A stretch of 64,000 bases of DNA, from the NCBI RefSeq assembly GCF_014649755.1, contig NZ_BMTQ01000001.1:651834-715833 (forward strand). Direction: 5' to 3'. This DNA comes from Streptomyces litmocidini. GTDB taxonomy: Bacteria > Actinomycetota > Actinomycetes > Streptomycetales > Streptomycetaceae. The notes beneath the pieces are model-generated. The model worked only from the letters and a program-made list of their open reading frames with translations. It searched no databases and was not told where the DNA came from. Below are positions 55,162 to 64,000 of the stretch, one piece after another (the stretch's first letter is position 1; each line of letters starts with the position of its first letter). The translations under genes were made by a program, and so were the position numbers.

Positions 55162-56022
55162 TCAGAGCGCCTCGGCCGCGCGCTCGGCGGCCTCGACGAC
55201 GTTGACGAGGAGCTGCGCGCGGGTCATCGGGCCCACGCCGCCGGGGTTCGGGGAGATCCAGCCGGCCACCTCGGCGACGCCGGGGTGCACGTCGCCCAGG
55301 ATCCTGCCCTCGGCGTTGCGCGAGACGCCGACGTCGAGGACGGCCGCGCCCGGCTTCACGTCCTCGGGCTTGATCAGGTGCGGCACGCCGGCGGCGGCCA
55401 CGATGATGTCGGCGTTCCGCAGGTGCGCCGAGAGGTCGCGGGTGCCGGTGTGGCACTGCGTCACGGTGGCGTTCTCGGAGCGGCGGGTCAGGATCAGCGG
55501 CATGGGGCGCCCGATGGTGACGCCGCGTCCGACGACGACGACCTCGGCACCGTTGATCTCCACGCCGTGGGCGCGGAGCAGGGTGATGACGCCGTTGGGC
55601 GTGCAGGGCAGCGGGGCGGGCTCGTTGAGGACGAGCCGGCCGAGGTTGGTCGGGTGCAGGCCGTCCGCGTCCTTGGCCGGATCCATCAGCTCCAGGATGC
55701 GGTTCTCGTCGATGCCCTTGGGCAGCGGCAGCTGGACGATGTAACCGGTGCAGGCCGGGTCCTCGTTGAGCTCCCGGACGACCGCCTCGATCTCCTCCTG
55801 CGTGGCGGTCGCGGGGAGTTCGCGCTGGATGGAGGCGATGCCGACCTGCGCGCAGTCACGGTGCTTGCCGGCCACGTACTTCTGGCTGGCCGGGTCGTCG
55901 CCGACCAGGACCGTGCCGAGGCCGGGCGTGACGCCCTTCTCCTTGAGGGCCGCCACACGGACGGTCAGATCGGACTTGATCGCGGCTGCGGTGGCCTTGC
56001 CATCGAGAATCTGGGCGCTCAT
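55162..56022 (-). CDS. folD: Bifunctional methylenetetrahydrofolate dehydrogenase/cyclohydrolase
   Basis: A 286-residue enzyme that converts methylene-THF to 10-formyl-THF, the one-carbon donor for PurN and PurH. Motifs are [24 protein letters not shown] (catalytic Lys) near residue 34-57, [15 protein letters not shown] near 90, [35 protein letters not shown] near 161, and [10 protein letters not shown] and the tail [16 protein letters not shown]. The ATG at 56022 is chosen by homology. No ZTP-type motif is seen in its leader. Confidence 0.97.
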   Translation of the reverse strand: MSAQILDGKATAAAIKSDLTVRVAALKEKGVTPGLGTVLVGDDPASQKYVAGKHRDCAQVGIASIQRELPATATQEEIEAVVRELNEDPACTGYIVQLPLPKGIDENRILELMDPAKDADGLHPTNLGRLVLNEPAPLPCTPNGVITLLRAHGVEINGAEVVVVGRGVTIGRPMPLILTRRSENATVTQCHTGTRDLSAHLRNADIIVAAAGVPHLIKPEDVKPGAAVLDVGVSRNAEGRILGDVHPGVAEVAGWISPNPGGVGPMTRAQLLVNVVEAAERAAEAL

Positions 56023-56270
56023 GGAGACATCCTCCCGGATGACCCCCGCCTTGTTCCAATTCGCTCGGGCGGAGCGGACGGCGATACGGACCCGCAGGTT
56101 GCACTTGCACAACTTCGGTACGTATCGACTGGACAAGAACTCGCCATTGCGACCACGATGACCGCGCAGTATCGCGGAAAATGCCGGGGGGTATCCGCTC
56201 ACATGCCGTGAAAGTCCTCCACCCGGGCCGCGTCGTCCCCGCACAAGGAAATTCACGGAGGAACCCCTCG

Positions 56271-56990
56271 ATGAGCTTCGGCGAACCGAACAACCCCTAC
56301 GGCCAGCCGCAGGACCCCAACCAGCAGCAGCCCGGCTACGGCTACCCGCAGCAGGCCCCCCAGGGCGTTCCGCAGCAGGGCTACGGCTACCCGCAGCAGC
56401 AGCCGGGCGCGTACCCGCAGGCCCCGGGCACCCTGCAGGCGAACAACGGCTACATCAGCGTGCACGGGCTCGGCACCGTGCAGGTCGCCTCGATGGGTCT
56501 GCGGTTCGCCGCGCGCCTGATCGACGGCGTCGCCATCGGCATCGTGTACTGGGTCCTCTCGGCCATCGGCCTGGCCGGTGTGGTGGGCGCGTCCAACAGC
56601 ATCGACGACTGCACCGGCCTGGACCCGATGTCCTCGGCGTACCAGACCTGCATCAACGACCAGGCCGAGGCCGTCGGCGGCATCTTCGCCGCCTTCTTCG
56701 GCGTCCTCTTCCTGCTCTTCATCGCCACCATGCTCTACGAGTGGCTGATGATCGCCTTCGTCGGCGCCACGCTCGGCAAGATGGCGCTCGGCCTCCGCGT
56801 CATCAAGGAGAACACGGGCAGCAAGCCGGGCCTCGGCGGCGGCTTCATCCGCTGGATCATCCCGATGGCCGGCGCGATCGTCTGCGGCATCGGCCAGCTC
56901 CTGGTCTACCTGTCGCCGTTCTTCGACAGCACGGGCAAGACGCAGGGCTGGCACGACCGTGCCGCGGGCACGATCGTCATCAAGAAGTAG
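56271..56990 (+). CDS. RDD-family membrane protein
   Basis: A 239-residue protein. The first 65 residues are Gln/Pro/Tyr/Gly repeats (GYGYPQQ). The RDD domain starts with [23 protein letters not shown] (R-D signature, about 84-106), continues with [43 protein letters not shown] (about 145-185) and ends [14 protein letters not shown] (last Asp). Family members are linked to ion exchange or envelope maintenance, but the role is unproven here. ATG 56271 has GGAGGAAC upstream. Confidence 0.93.
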   Translation: MSFGEPNNPYGQPQDPNQQQPGYGYPQQAPQGVPQQGYGYPQQQPGAYPQAPGTLQANNGYISVHGLGTVQVASMGLRFAARLIDGVAIGIVYWVLSAIGLAGVVGASNSIDDCTGLDPMSSAYQTCINDQAEAVGGIFAAFFGVLFLLFIATMLYEWLMIAFVGATLGKMALGLRVIKENTGSKPGLGGGFIRWIIPMAGAIVCGIGQLLVYLSPFFDSTGKTQGWHDRAAGTIVIKK

Positions 56991-57015
56991 GACCCGCGGC
57001 GGGTTCCCGCCGTTC

Positions 57016-57050
57016 CGAGGGCCGTCCGGCACACCGCCGGACGGCCCTCG
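57016..57050. terminator. Bidirectional terminator after the RDD gene
   Basis: Perfect 15-bp stem CGAGGGCCGTCCGGC/GCCGGACGGCCCTCG, 5-nt loop, between the convergent RDD gene (stop 56990) and DUF2079 gene (stop 57067). Confidence 0.88.
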
Positions 57051-57066
57051 GCCGTCGTCGGCGGGC

Positions 57067-58512
57067 TCAGCTCCGCTTCAGGACCGCGAAGCCGTCCGAG
57101 CGGTAGGTGATCTCGTACCGCGCCTCCGGATGCAGTTGCGAAGCCAGCCGCACCGGATCCGACACCTGCTGTCCCCAGCCCCGCAGGTCGAAGGCCAGGT
57201 AGTCCGGTGTGGCGCCCTTCGACGTGCCCACCCAGTAGACCCGGTGGTCCGCCGTGAGGTGTGCGAGGAGCGGGACGTCCGCCTCGACGCTCGCCCCCTC
57301 CGGCACGGCGTCGACCGCCGCCCGCGCCTCCAGGGTCCGGCTGTCCGTCCGGTACGTCTCCGGTTTCGTCAGCTCCCGCAGCGGCAGGTTCGCGGCGAGG
57401 ACGAGCGCGACCGCCGTCGCGACCGGGATCACGACCTTGCCGTACGAGACGAGCCACTCGCGCGGCGAGGTGCGGACCGAACGGACGCCGTCCACGAGGG
57501 CCAGGAAGACGATCGGCATGAGGACCGCGCTGTAGTGCCAGTGCATGCCCCAGTGGTTGGCGTCCTGGGAGAGGAAGCGCCAGCCCAGGGTCGGCAGGAC
57601 GAGCAGGACCAGGGGGGAGCGCAGGGCGAGGAAGCCGGTGATCGCGAGCAGGTAGAAGACCATCTCCCACCGCTCGCCCGAGGCGAGGGCGTCGCCGATG
57701 ACCTGTCCGAAGGACGTGTCGGCGCCCTGCCCGGTCTTCTCGATCTTGGCCCAGTAGTCGTACTGGCCGAGCCGGCTCGCCGCCGGGATCAGGACGAGGA
57801 CCGTCAGCGCGAAGGCCGCCGTGCCGAAGCCGGCCAGGGCGGCGCCGAGCCGCCTGCGCCCCTTCAGGAAGAGGACCGCGCCGACCATGGCGACGGTGAG
57901 GCCCATGTCCTCCTTGACGAGGACGAGCGGGGCGGACCAGGCGGCGGCCGCGGTCCAGCGCCCGAGGAGCAGGGCCCGGCAGGCCAGGGCGAGCAGCGGG
58001 ACGGCGAAGGCGATCTCGTGGAAGTCGGACCTGACGGCCTCCTGGAGCCCCCAGGAGAGGCCGTAGGCGACGGTCAGGCCGATGCCGGCGGCCCGGCTGC
58101 CGAGGATCTGCTGCGCGGTGCGGCCGACGACGACGGCGGAGGCGGCGAAGAGCGCGGCCTGGCCGAGGAGCAGCGCGGCGGGCGAGGGCCAGATCCAGTA
58201 GAGCGGCGCGAGCAGGGCGGTGACGGGGCTGAAGTGGTCGCCGAGTATCTGGAAGCCGGGGCCCTTGATGTCGGCCACGGGCGCGCGGAACTCGGCGTAC
58301 GCCCGGACGGACTGCCCGAAGATCCCGAGGTCCCAGGAGGGCGTGCGGAAGTGCGCGTACTGCACCCAGGAGTAGAGGAAGTACAGGCCGCAGAGGACAC
58401 CCGCGAGGAGCAGGTACGGGCGGAGCGGGGCCGGGGCGAGGCCCTCGGACGGGTCCGTGTCGGTGGTGTCCGCCGCGGGCCTGTTCAGTACGTCCAACAC
58501 CACGTCCCCCAC
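57067..58512 (-). CDS. DUF2079 polytopic membrane protein
   Basis: About 481 residues with ten or more membrane helices: YLLLAGVLCGLYFLYSWVQY early, then FRTPSWDLGIFGQSVRAYA and GPGFQILGDHFSPVTALLAPLYWIWPSP, the DLGIFxQ and GDHFxP elements of DUF2079. Later YGLSWGLQEAVRSDFHEIAFAVPLLALA and a C-terminal soluble segment follow. The fold resembles membrane glycosyltransferases of the GT-C type, but this is inference. Three candidate GTG starts lie close together (58512, 58503, 58500); 58500 has the best-placed GGGGG. Confidence 0.83.
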   Translation of the reverse strand: MGDVVLDVLNRPAADTTDTDPSEGLAPAPLRPYLLLAGVLCGLYFLYSWVQYAHFRTPSWDLGIFGQSVRAYAEFRAPVADIKGPGFQILGDHFSPVTALLAPLYWIWPSPAALLLGQAALFAASAVVVGRTAQQILGSRAAGIGLTVAYGLSWGLQEAVRSDFHEIAFAVPLLALACRALLLGRWTAAAAWSAPLVLVKEDMGLTVAMVGAVLFLKGRRRLGAALAGFGTAAFALTVLVLIPAASRLGQYDYWAKIEKTGQGADTSFGQVIGDALASGERWEMVFYLLAITGFLALRSPLVLLVLPTLGWRFLSQDANHWGMHWHYSAVLMPIVFLALVDGVRSVRTSPREWLVSYGKVVIPVATAVALVLAANLPLRELTKPETYRTDSRTLEARAAVDAVPEGASVEADVPLLAHLTADHRVYWVGTSKGATPDYLAFDLRGWGQQVSDPVRLASQLHPEARYEITYRSDGFAVLKRS

Positions 58513-58592
58513 TACCGGCGGCCGACAAAAGAGCAACCCATTAGACCAGAGTCCACTCGTTCGGCGGATCCGCCGCCGGGCCCGGGGACGGG

Positions 58593-58631
58593 AGCGGCCC
58601 GTCGGCACCCGCGGGGTGCCGACGGGCCGCT
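58593..58631 (-). terminator. Terminator of the purN-purH operon
   Basis: Perfect 18-bp stem AGCGGCCCGTCGGCACCC/GGGTGCCGACGGGCCGCT with a 3-nt loop, 16 bp after the purH stop codon. Confidence 0.9.
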
Positions 58632-58646
58632 ACGCGGTGCTCACCG

Positions 58647-60186
<1,540 letters not shown>

Positions 60187-60212
<26 letters not shown>

Positions 60213-60816
60213 GAACCTTTCGTCCCTCAATGCGGTAGCCGTGCCGGGCGAGACGCCCCACGACGTCGACGAGCAGCGAGCGCTCGACTTCCTTGATGCG
60301 CTCGTGCAGAGCGGCTTCATCGTCCTCGTCCCGCACCTCGACCACGCCCTGGGCGATGATCGGGCCGGTGTCGACACCGTCGTCGACGAAGTGGACGGTG
60401 CATCCGGTGACCTTCGCGCCGTAGGCGAGGGCGTCGCGCACCCCGTGGGCACCGGGAAAACTGGGGAGGAGCGCCGGGTGGGTGTTGACGACCCGGCCGC
60501 CGAAGCGGGCGAGGAACTCCTTGCCGACGATCTTCATGAAACCGGCCGAGACGACGAGGTCCGGCTCGTACGCGGCGGTGGCCTCGGTCAGCGCGCGGTC
60601 CCACTCCTGGCGGGTCGCGTGGTCCTTCACCCTGCACACGAAGGTCGGCAGCCCGGCGCGCTCGGCGCGCTCCAGGCCGACGATGCCCTCGCGGTCGGCG
60701 CCGACGGCGACGACCTCGGCGCCGTACCCCTCGGGGTCGGCGGCGATGGCGTCGAGGAGGGCCTGCAGATTGGTACCGGACCCGGAGACCAGGACGACGA
60801 GGCGGGCGGCAGCCAC
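60187..60816 (-). CDS. purN: Phosphoribosylglycinamide formyltransferase
   Basis: A 209-residue enzyme that formylates GAR with 10-formyl-[22 protein letters not shown] at the start, [67 protein letters not shown] (catalytic Asn-His-Asp set) near 85-150. GTG at 60816 is chosen because the Rossmann start follows at once. It is the first gene of purN-purH, 26-bp overlap with purH. A minus-strand promoter lies upstream. Confidence 0.96.
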
Positions 60817-61126
60817 TGGGTCACTCTTTCCGTGGTGTTTGTGCGGTCGTACGAACGAATCGCGCCCCTCGATACGGGGAACCCTACGAATGGCTCGACC
60901 GTCAGCAACGATACCGGCACACGGGACGGCCCCCACGGGACGGGGGCGGAGCAGGGCGGTAGCGTCAGGGGCCGACGCCGGGCGCGCACCGGCCCGGACG
61001 AGGGGCCGGAGCCGGTTCGGACGGCGGACGGCTCGGCGGACGAGCAGCAGACGAGACAGCACGAGACAGCAGCGGAGACCACGGGCGCGGTCGTGGTCGA
61101 GACGACAGAGGGAAGACGTTCAGCAG
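60817..61126. other. Gene-free divergent promoter region
   Basis: Holds the purN leader and promoter on the left. The right 200 bp show no gene or clear element apart from a GAGGGAAG ribosome-site candidate near 61108-61115 for the next gene. Confidence 0.45.
60881..60908 (-). promoter_or_regulatory. Promoter of purN-purH
   Basis: Minus strand TTGCTG (60903-60908), 16-bp spacer, TAGGGT (60881-60886). The leader would be about 58 nt. Confidence 0.55.
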
Positions 61127-61852
61127 ATGCCGGAACGCCAGTCCACGGACGACAACAACCCGTTCGCGCCACCGCCCGAGGGCAGGCCGGACCAGCCGTG
61201 GCAGCCGCGGCGACCGGAGGGCCCGGACGACGACGCGTCCGGCACCCCGGACTCGTCGGGGCCGTCCGACGGCCGCTGGAGCCCGCGCCAGCCGGGCCCC
61301 TCGCAGGACGGCTTCGGCCGGAGGCCGGACCGGCAGGGCGGGCCGGAGGGCGGCCCCGGGCAGGGCGGGTCCGGGCGGGGCCCCGGGATCCGCTGGGACC
61401 CGACGGACCCGGCGCAGCGGAGGGCGCGGTACGCGATCCTCGCCGGCATGTGGGGCTTCTTCTTCGCCATCTTCGAGATCCCGCAGCTGGCGCTGCTGCT
61501 CGGCGCCCTCGGCCTCTACTGGGCGATCAGCTCGCTGCGCGCCAAGCCGAAGGCGGCCGAGGAACTGTCGCCGACATCACAGCCCCCGTCGGCGCAGTCC
61601 TCGCCGGGCCGGCCCCCGGGGCAGGGGGCGACGGCCCCGACCGCGCCGCTCCGCTCGATGCGGACGGCGGCGATCAGCGGTCTCGTCGCGGCGAGCCTGG
61701 CGCTGATGATCGTCGCGGTGGGCTTCACCATGCAGGTCGTCTACCGCGACTTCTACGAGTGCCGCGACGACGCGCTGACCCACGCGGGCGAGCTGGCCTG
61801 CAACGACCTCCTGCCGAAGCCGCTGCGCGCGGGCTTCGGGGTGCGGGAGTAG
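61127..61852 (+). CDS. Hypothetical two-span membrane protein with disordered N-terminus
   Basis: A 241-residue protein. Residues 1-90 are Pro/Gly/Asp/Gln-rich (DNNPFAPPPEGRP). ARYAILAGMWGFFFAIFEIPQLALLLGALGLYWAISSLRAKPKA forms one or two helices near 100-140. After a Ser/Pro linker comes another helix (AAISGLVAASLALMIVAVGFTMQVVY, about 182-206) and a short tail with two Cys (FYECRDDALTHAGELACNDLLP). Similar proteins occur next to purN in Streptomyces. Function unknown. Confidence 0.82.
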   Translation: MPERQSTDDNNPFAPPPEGRPDQPWQPRRPEGPDDDASGTPDSSGPSDGRWSPRQPGPSQDGFGRRPDRQGGPEGGPGQGGSGRGPGIRWDPTDPAQRRARYAILAGMWGFFFAIFEIPQLALLLGALGLYWAISSLRAKPKAAEELSPTSQPPSAQSSPGRPPGQGATAPTAPLRSMRTAAISGLVAASLALMIVAVGFTMQVVYRDFYECRDDALTHAGELACNDLLPKPLRAGFGVRE

Positions 61853-61862
61853 CGGGCCCGCG

Positions 61863-63527
61863 TCAGTCGGCGGCGGGCGGCGGCGGAGAGGGTTCCCAGG
61901 CCGCCGGGAGGTAGTCGTAGGGCTCGTACCCGGGGTCGTCGCCGAAGGGGTCGGCGTACGGGGAGGCGTACCGGTCGGCGGTCCGGGCGACGCGCGGGGC
62001 GGCGGGCACGTCGTTCCGCGGGTCCGTTCCCGTTCCCGTTCCGGTCCCGGTTCCGGCGCCGCTGTCGGTGACGGTCCCGGCCGCCGCCGTCTCGGGTGTG
62101 ACCGCCTCGGGCCGGGCCTCCGGGGGCCCGGACGGGGGCGACAGGAGTCCGGACAGGGCCGCCACGAGGCGGGAGGGGGCCGCCATGAGTCCGGACGAGG
62201 CCGCCTTGAGCCGGGACGAGGCCGCCTTGAGCCGGGACGGCGTGGAACCGGGCGCGGCCGCCACGGAGCCGTCCGCCACGGCGGACACGACCGCGGGCGC
62301 CGGCACGGGCACGGCCCAGGGCCGAAGCTTCTCGGAACGCGGAACCCTGCGGCCCCAGGCCCGCACCCCGAGCGCCACCGGCATCCCCGCGCCGACCCCC
62401 CACAGCACCGCCGCCGCGCCCGCCTGCCACCACACGGGGCCGAACGCCGAGAGCCGGCCGGTGCCGAGCGGGCCGCCCGCCGCGGCCGCCAGGACGGCGG
62501 CGGCCGCCCCGCACCCCCCGGCCGCGCCGAGCGCGGTCAGGGCCGCTTCCCGGGCATCCCAGGTCCGGGCGGCCCGGCCCACGCGGTGGCCCTGGACCAC
62601 CGCCGCGGCCAGCGGGACCGCGACGGCCGCCCAGTGGACCCAGGTGCCGCGCCCCTCGGCGGGCAGTGCCGCCAGGAGCGGGAAGGGCGGCACGGCCGGG
62701 TCGCCTGCGAGGCCCAGCGGGGTCGCGAGCGCTCCCGTGCCGAGGGCGAAGCCGGGCCCGAGGCCGTACGCGGCTCCCCAGACGGCCGCGTTCGGCAGCA
62801 GCGCCAGGACGAGCAGCAGGACCGTCACCCGACCGGACCACTCCCCCGCGAGGCCTTCGAACGAGGCCTGCGCCCGGCCCGCGTGCCAGGCGAGCGAGCC
62901 GGCCGCGACCACCGCGCCGCCGCCGAGCAGCGTCAGCGTCCCGAGCCCGGCGGCGCGCAGGGCGGCGGCGGCCTGCCGCTGCCCCGGCAGCGGGCGGTCG
63001 AGCGCCGTCCAGACGCCCGCGCCCGCCGCGCCGGTGACGACGGCGGGCATCCAGAGCCCGGCCGTGACGAGGTCGGCGGGCAGCGGGCCGCTCTCGCTGT
63101 AGACCACGACGGCGGCCGCCACCAGCAGGTATCCCCCGGCGACGGCGGCGACGGCACCGCCCGGTGAGGGGCGCGGCCGGGTCCCGTCGTTCCCCGGGTC
63201 GAGGGTGTCGCGGGCGGTCCGGTGCACCAGCCAGACGGGCAGGGCGGCGAGCAGCAGCGGGGCGATCCCGAGGGGGGCGGGCAGGCCGGACGGGGCGTCC
63301 GTGCGGACCAGGTCCACGCCGTGGGCGAGCAGCCAGAGGCCGGCGGCGACGTGCAGGGCGCCGCCGGGGCCGCTGTCGGGGTACGGGGAGCTGATCCAGG
63401 CCGCGATCACCAGGACCGCGAGGGCGCCGAGGCCGAGTCCGGCGGCGACCCCGCCCCGGACGCAGGCGGTGGCGAGCGCGGCGGAACGGCCGCCCTGGAC
63501 CAGGGGGTGCTCGGTCACGTGGGTCAC
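61863..63527 (-). CDS. DUF6350 (PerM-like annotated) polytopic membrane protein
   Basis: A 554-residue protein with about ten to twelve hydrophobic helices in residues 15-400 ([79 protein letters not shown]). A long cytosolic tail follows, including tandem RLKAASS repeats and GT dipeptides. It matches actinobacterial proteins called DUF6350, some labelled cell division protein PerM, a label not proven by experiment as far as I know. GTG 63527 chosen; upstream codons look non-coding. Confidence 0.8.
   Translation of the reverse strand: MTHVTEHPLVQGGRSAALATACVRGGVAAGLGLGALAVLVIAAWISSPYPDSGPGGALHVAAGLWLLAHGVDLVRTDAPSGLPAPLGIAPLLLAALPVWLVHRTARDTLDPGNDGTRPRPSPGGAVAAVAGGYLLVAAAVVVYSESGPLPADLVTAGLWMPAVVTGAAGAGVWTALDRPLPGQRQAAAALRAAGLGTLTLLGGGAVVAAGSLAWHAGRAQASFEGLAGEWSGRVTVLLLVLALLPNAAVWGAAYGLGPGFALGTGALATPLGLAGDPAVPPFPLLAALPAEGRGTWVHWAAVAVPLAAAVVQGHRVGRAARTWDAREAALTALGAAGGCGAAAAVLAAAAGGPLGTGRLSAFGPVWWQAGAAAVLWGVGAGMPVALGVRAWGRRVPRSEKLRPWAVPVPAPAVVSAVADGSVAAAPGSTPSRLKAASSRLKAASSGLMAAPSRLVAALSGLLSPPSGPPEARPEAVTPETAAAGTVTDSGAGTGTGTGTGTDPRNDVPAAPRVARTADRYASPYADPFGDDPGYEPYDYLPAAWEPSPPPPAAD
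62188..62241. repeat. Short tandem repeat inside the DUF6350 tail
   Basis: GAGGCCGCCTTGAGCCGGGAC recurs in tandem, with a third diverged unit just to the left (GAGGGGGCCGCCATGAGTCC). It encodes the RLKAASS repeats. Confidence 0.75.
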
Positions 63528-63646
63528 GGGACCATGCTGCCAACGACACGCGCTTTCGCCGCGTAACAGGCAAACATCCGTTGTGTCGCCCAATATACGT
63601 TTATGTTCTTTTCTGCCCAGAGCAGCTCTGCGGGAGGTCGACGCCG

Positions 63647-64000
63647 ATGAGCCGGAGCACCGCGGATTCCGCATCCTCCGTCCCCCTGCCGACCCCGAAG
63701 GAGCGGCGCAGGTTGCGTGAGGCCCTCGCCCTGAGCGAGGAGGAGGTCGCCGAGGCCATGGGCGTCACGAGGGCCACGGTGAGGTCGTGGGAGACCGGAC
63801 GCTCGGCGCCCCGGGGCCGCAAGCGCGAGGCGTACGCGAGGCTGCTCGGCACGCCCGGGCCCACGGACCCGGTACGCCCCGGGGCAGAAGCCCCGGCGGA
63901 TCCCCGGGCGCAGGCACAGGAACACTCTCAGCAGCCGCAGCCGCAGCCGCAGGCGCAGGCCCAGGCGCAGCCGCAGGCGCAGGCCCAGGCGCAGCCGCAG
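63647..64000 (+). CDS. Helix-turn-helix protein with Gln/Ala/Pro repeats (3' end cut by window edge)
   Basis: The start of a DNA-binding protein: [54 protein letters not shown] (about 16-70) is an XRE-type HTH. After a short linker the sequence becomes a (Q-P/Q-A)n repeat at the window edge (CAGCCGCAGGCGCAGGCC units). ATG 63647 has GGGAGG 9 bp upstream. An AT-rich patch (63590-63610) upstream may hold divergent promoters shared with the DUF6350 gene. The rest of the protein is not visible. Confidence 0.85.
   Translation, partial: MSRSTADSASSVPLPTPKERRRLREALALSEEEVAEAMGVTRATVRSWETGRSAPRGRKREAYARLLGTPGPTDPVRPGAEAPADPRAQAQEHSQQPQPQPQAQAQAQPQAQAQAQPQ
63916..64000 (+). repeat. CAG-rich tandem repeat at the window edge
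   Basis: Repeats of CAGCCG and CAGGCGCAGGCCCAGGCG encode alternating Gln with Pro or Ala and continue beyond the window. Confidence 0.9.

Noticed and set aside
55985..56260. ZTP riboswitch in front of folD
   Set aside because: The ACTGGCG and CCGCCTGGGCA blocks are absent from the leader.
63916..64000. CRISPR-like array at the right edge
   Set aside because: The short CAG-based repeats are in frame and encode Gln-Ala/Gln-Pro; no spacers exist.

Overview
The window reads as chromosomal core DNA of a Streptomyces species. The DNA is very GC-rich with third positions almost always G or C, GTG and TTG starts are common, and many genes are families typical of the genus (Bmp-type nucleoside-uptake lipoprotein, SCO4848-type mini membrane protein, DUF3017 behind folD, DUF6350, ECF sigma with a membrane anti-sigma). 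From memory, the gene order resembles the S. coelicolor stretch from the nucleoside ABC transporter down to purN/purH, read backwards. No prophage, CRISPR array or complete tRNA was seen.

Layout. 1-3841: Bmp lipoprotein and ABC ATPase (cut by the window edge) plus an M20 amidohydrolase. 3958-11046: a cell-surface glycopolymer locus with a nonulosonate (Kdn/sialic-type) synthase, a fused CMP-nonulosonate synthetase/phosphatase, three glycosyltransferase-like proteins including two polysialyltransferase-like ones, and a GT2 enzyme, as two divergent operons. 11118-16583: frameshifted MerR regulator, LeuE-type exporter, a methylmalonyl-CoA mutase large subunit without B12 domain, an L,D-transpeptidase lipoprotein, and an anti-sigma. 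16583-22235: ECF sigma, a Clp-N/HTH protein with a strong operator-promoter, hypothetical proteins, a GH20 hexosaminidase and an OHCU-decarboxylase-like protein. 22428-26473: sdhCDAB and a small membrane protein. 26525-31777: MarR/MFS divergent pair, a TetR-controlled membrane protein/DUF393 operon, and a peptide-binding protein. 31972-39689: metallophosphoesterase, the SCO4848-like gene surrounded by decayed copies of itself and an IS5 remnant, a VOC protein, D,D-carboxypeptidase, BrkB protein, and a DprE1/DprE2-like pair. 39783-46956: RNA-ligase-like phosphoesterase, trpS, glyA behind a ZTP-type riboswitch, rocD, an ATP-grasp protein with a small lipoprotein, and a DMT transporter. 47018-53073: MocR regulator with divergent AhpD-like and PEP-mutase-like genes, then a three-gene operon whose first two products share a GNVT[VI]GxHNTVTS motif. 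53269-64000: mdh, folD-DUF3017, an RDD protein, a DUF2079 protein, purN-purH, two membrane proteins and the start of an HTH protein.

The housekeeping genes cover the TCA cycle (sdhCDAB, mdh) and one-carbon/purine metabolism (glyA with ZTP sensing, folD, purN, purH). The surface genes cover nonulosonate polymer synthesis, peptidoglycan trimming (L,D-transpeptidase, D,D-carboxypeptidase, hexosaminidase) and polyprenyl-pentose-like chemistry.

The most unusual items are the motif-sharing operon at 49799-53073 (possible amyloid-type signalling), a DprE1 homologue lacking nearly all known active-site residues, inverted decayed copies of a mini membrane gene next to an IS5 remnant, a perfect 70-bp palindrome, a tight repressor-operator-promoter unit at 28491-28548, and many promoters positioned for leaderless mRNAs. 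All functional calls are from reading sequence motifs; no database search was run.
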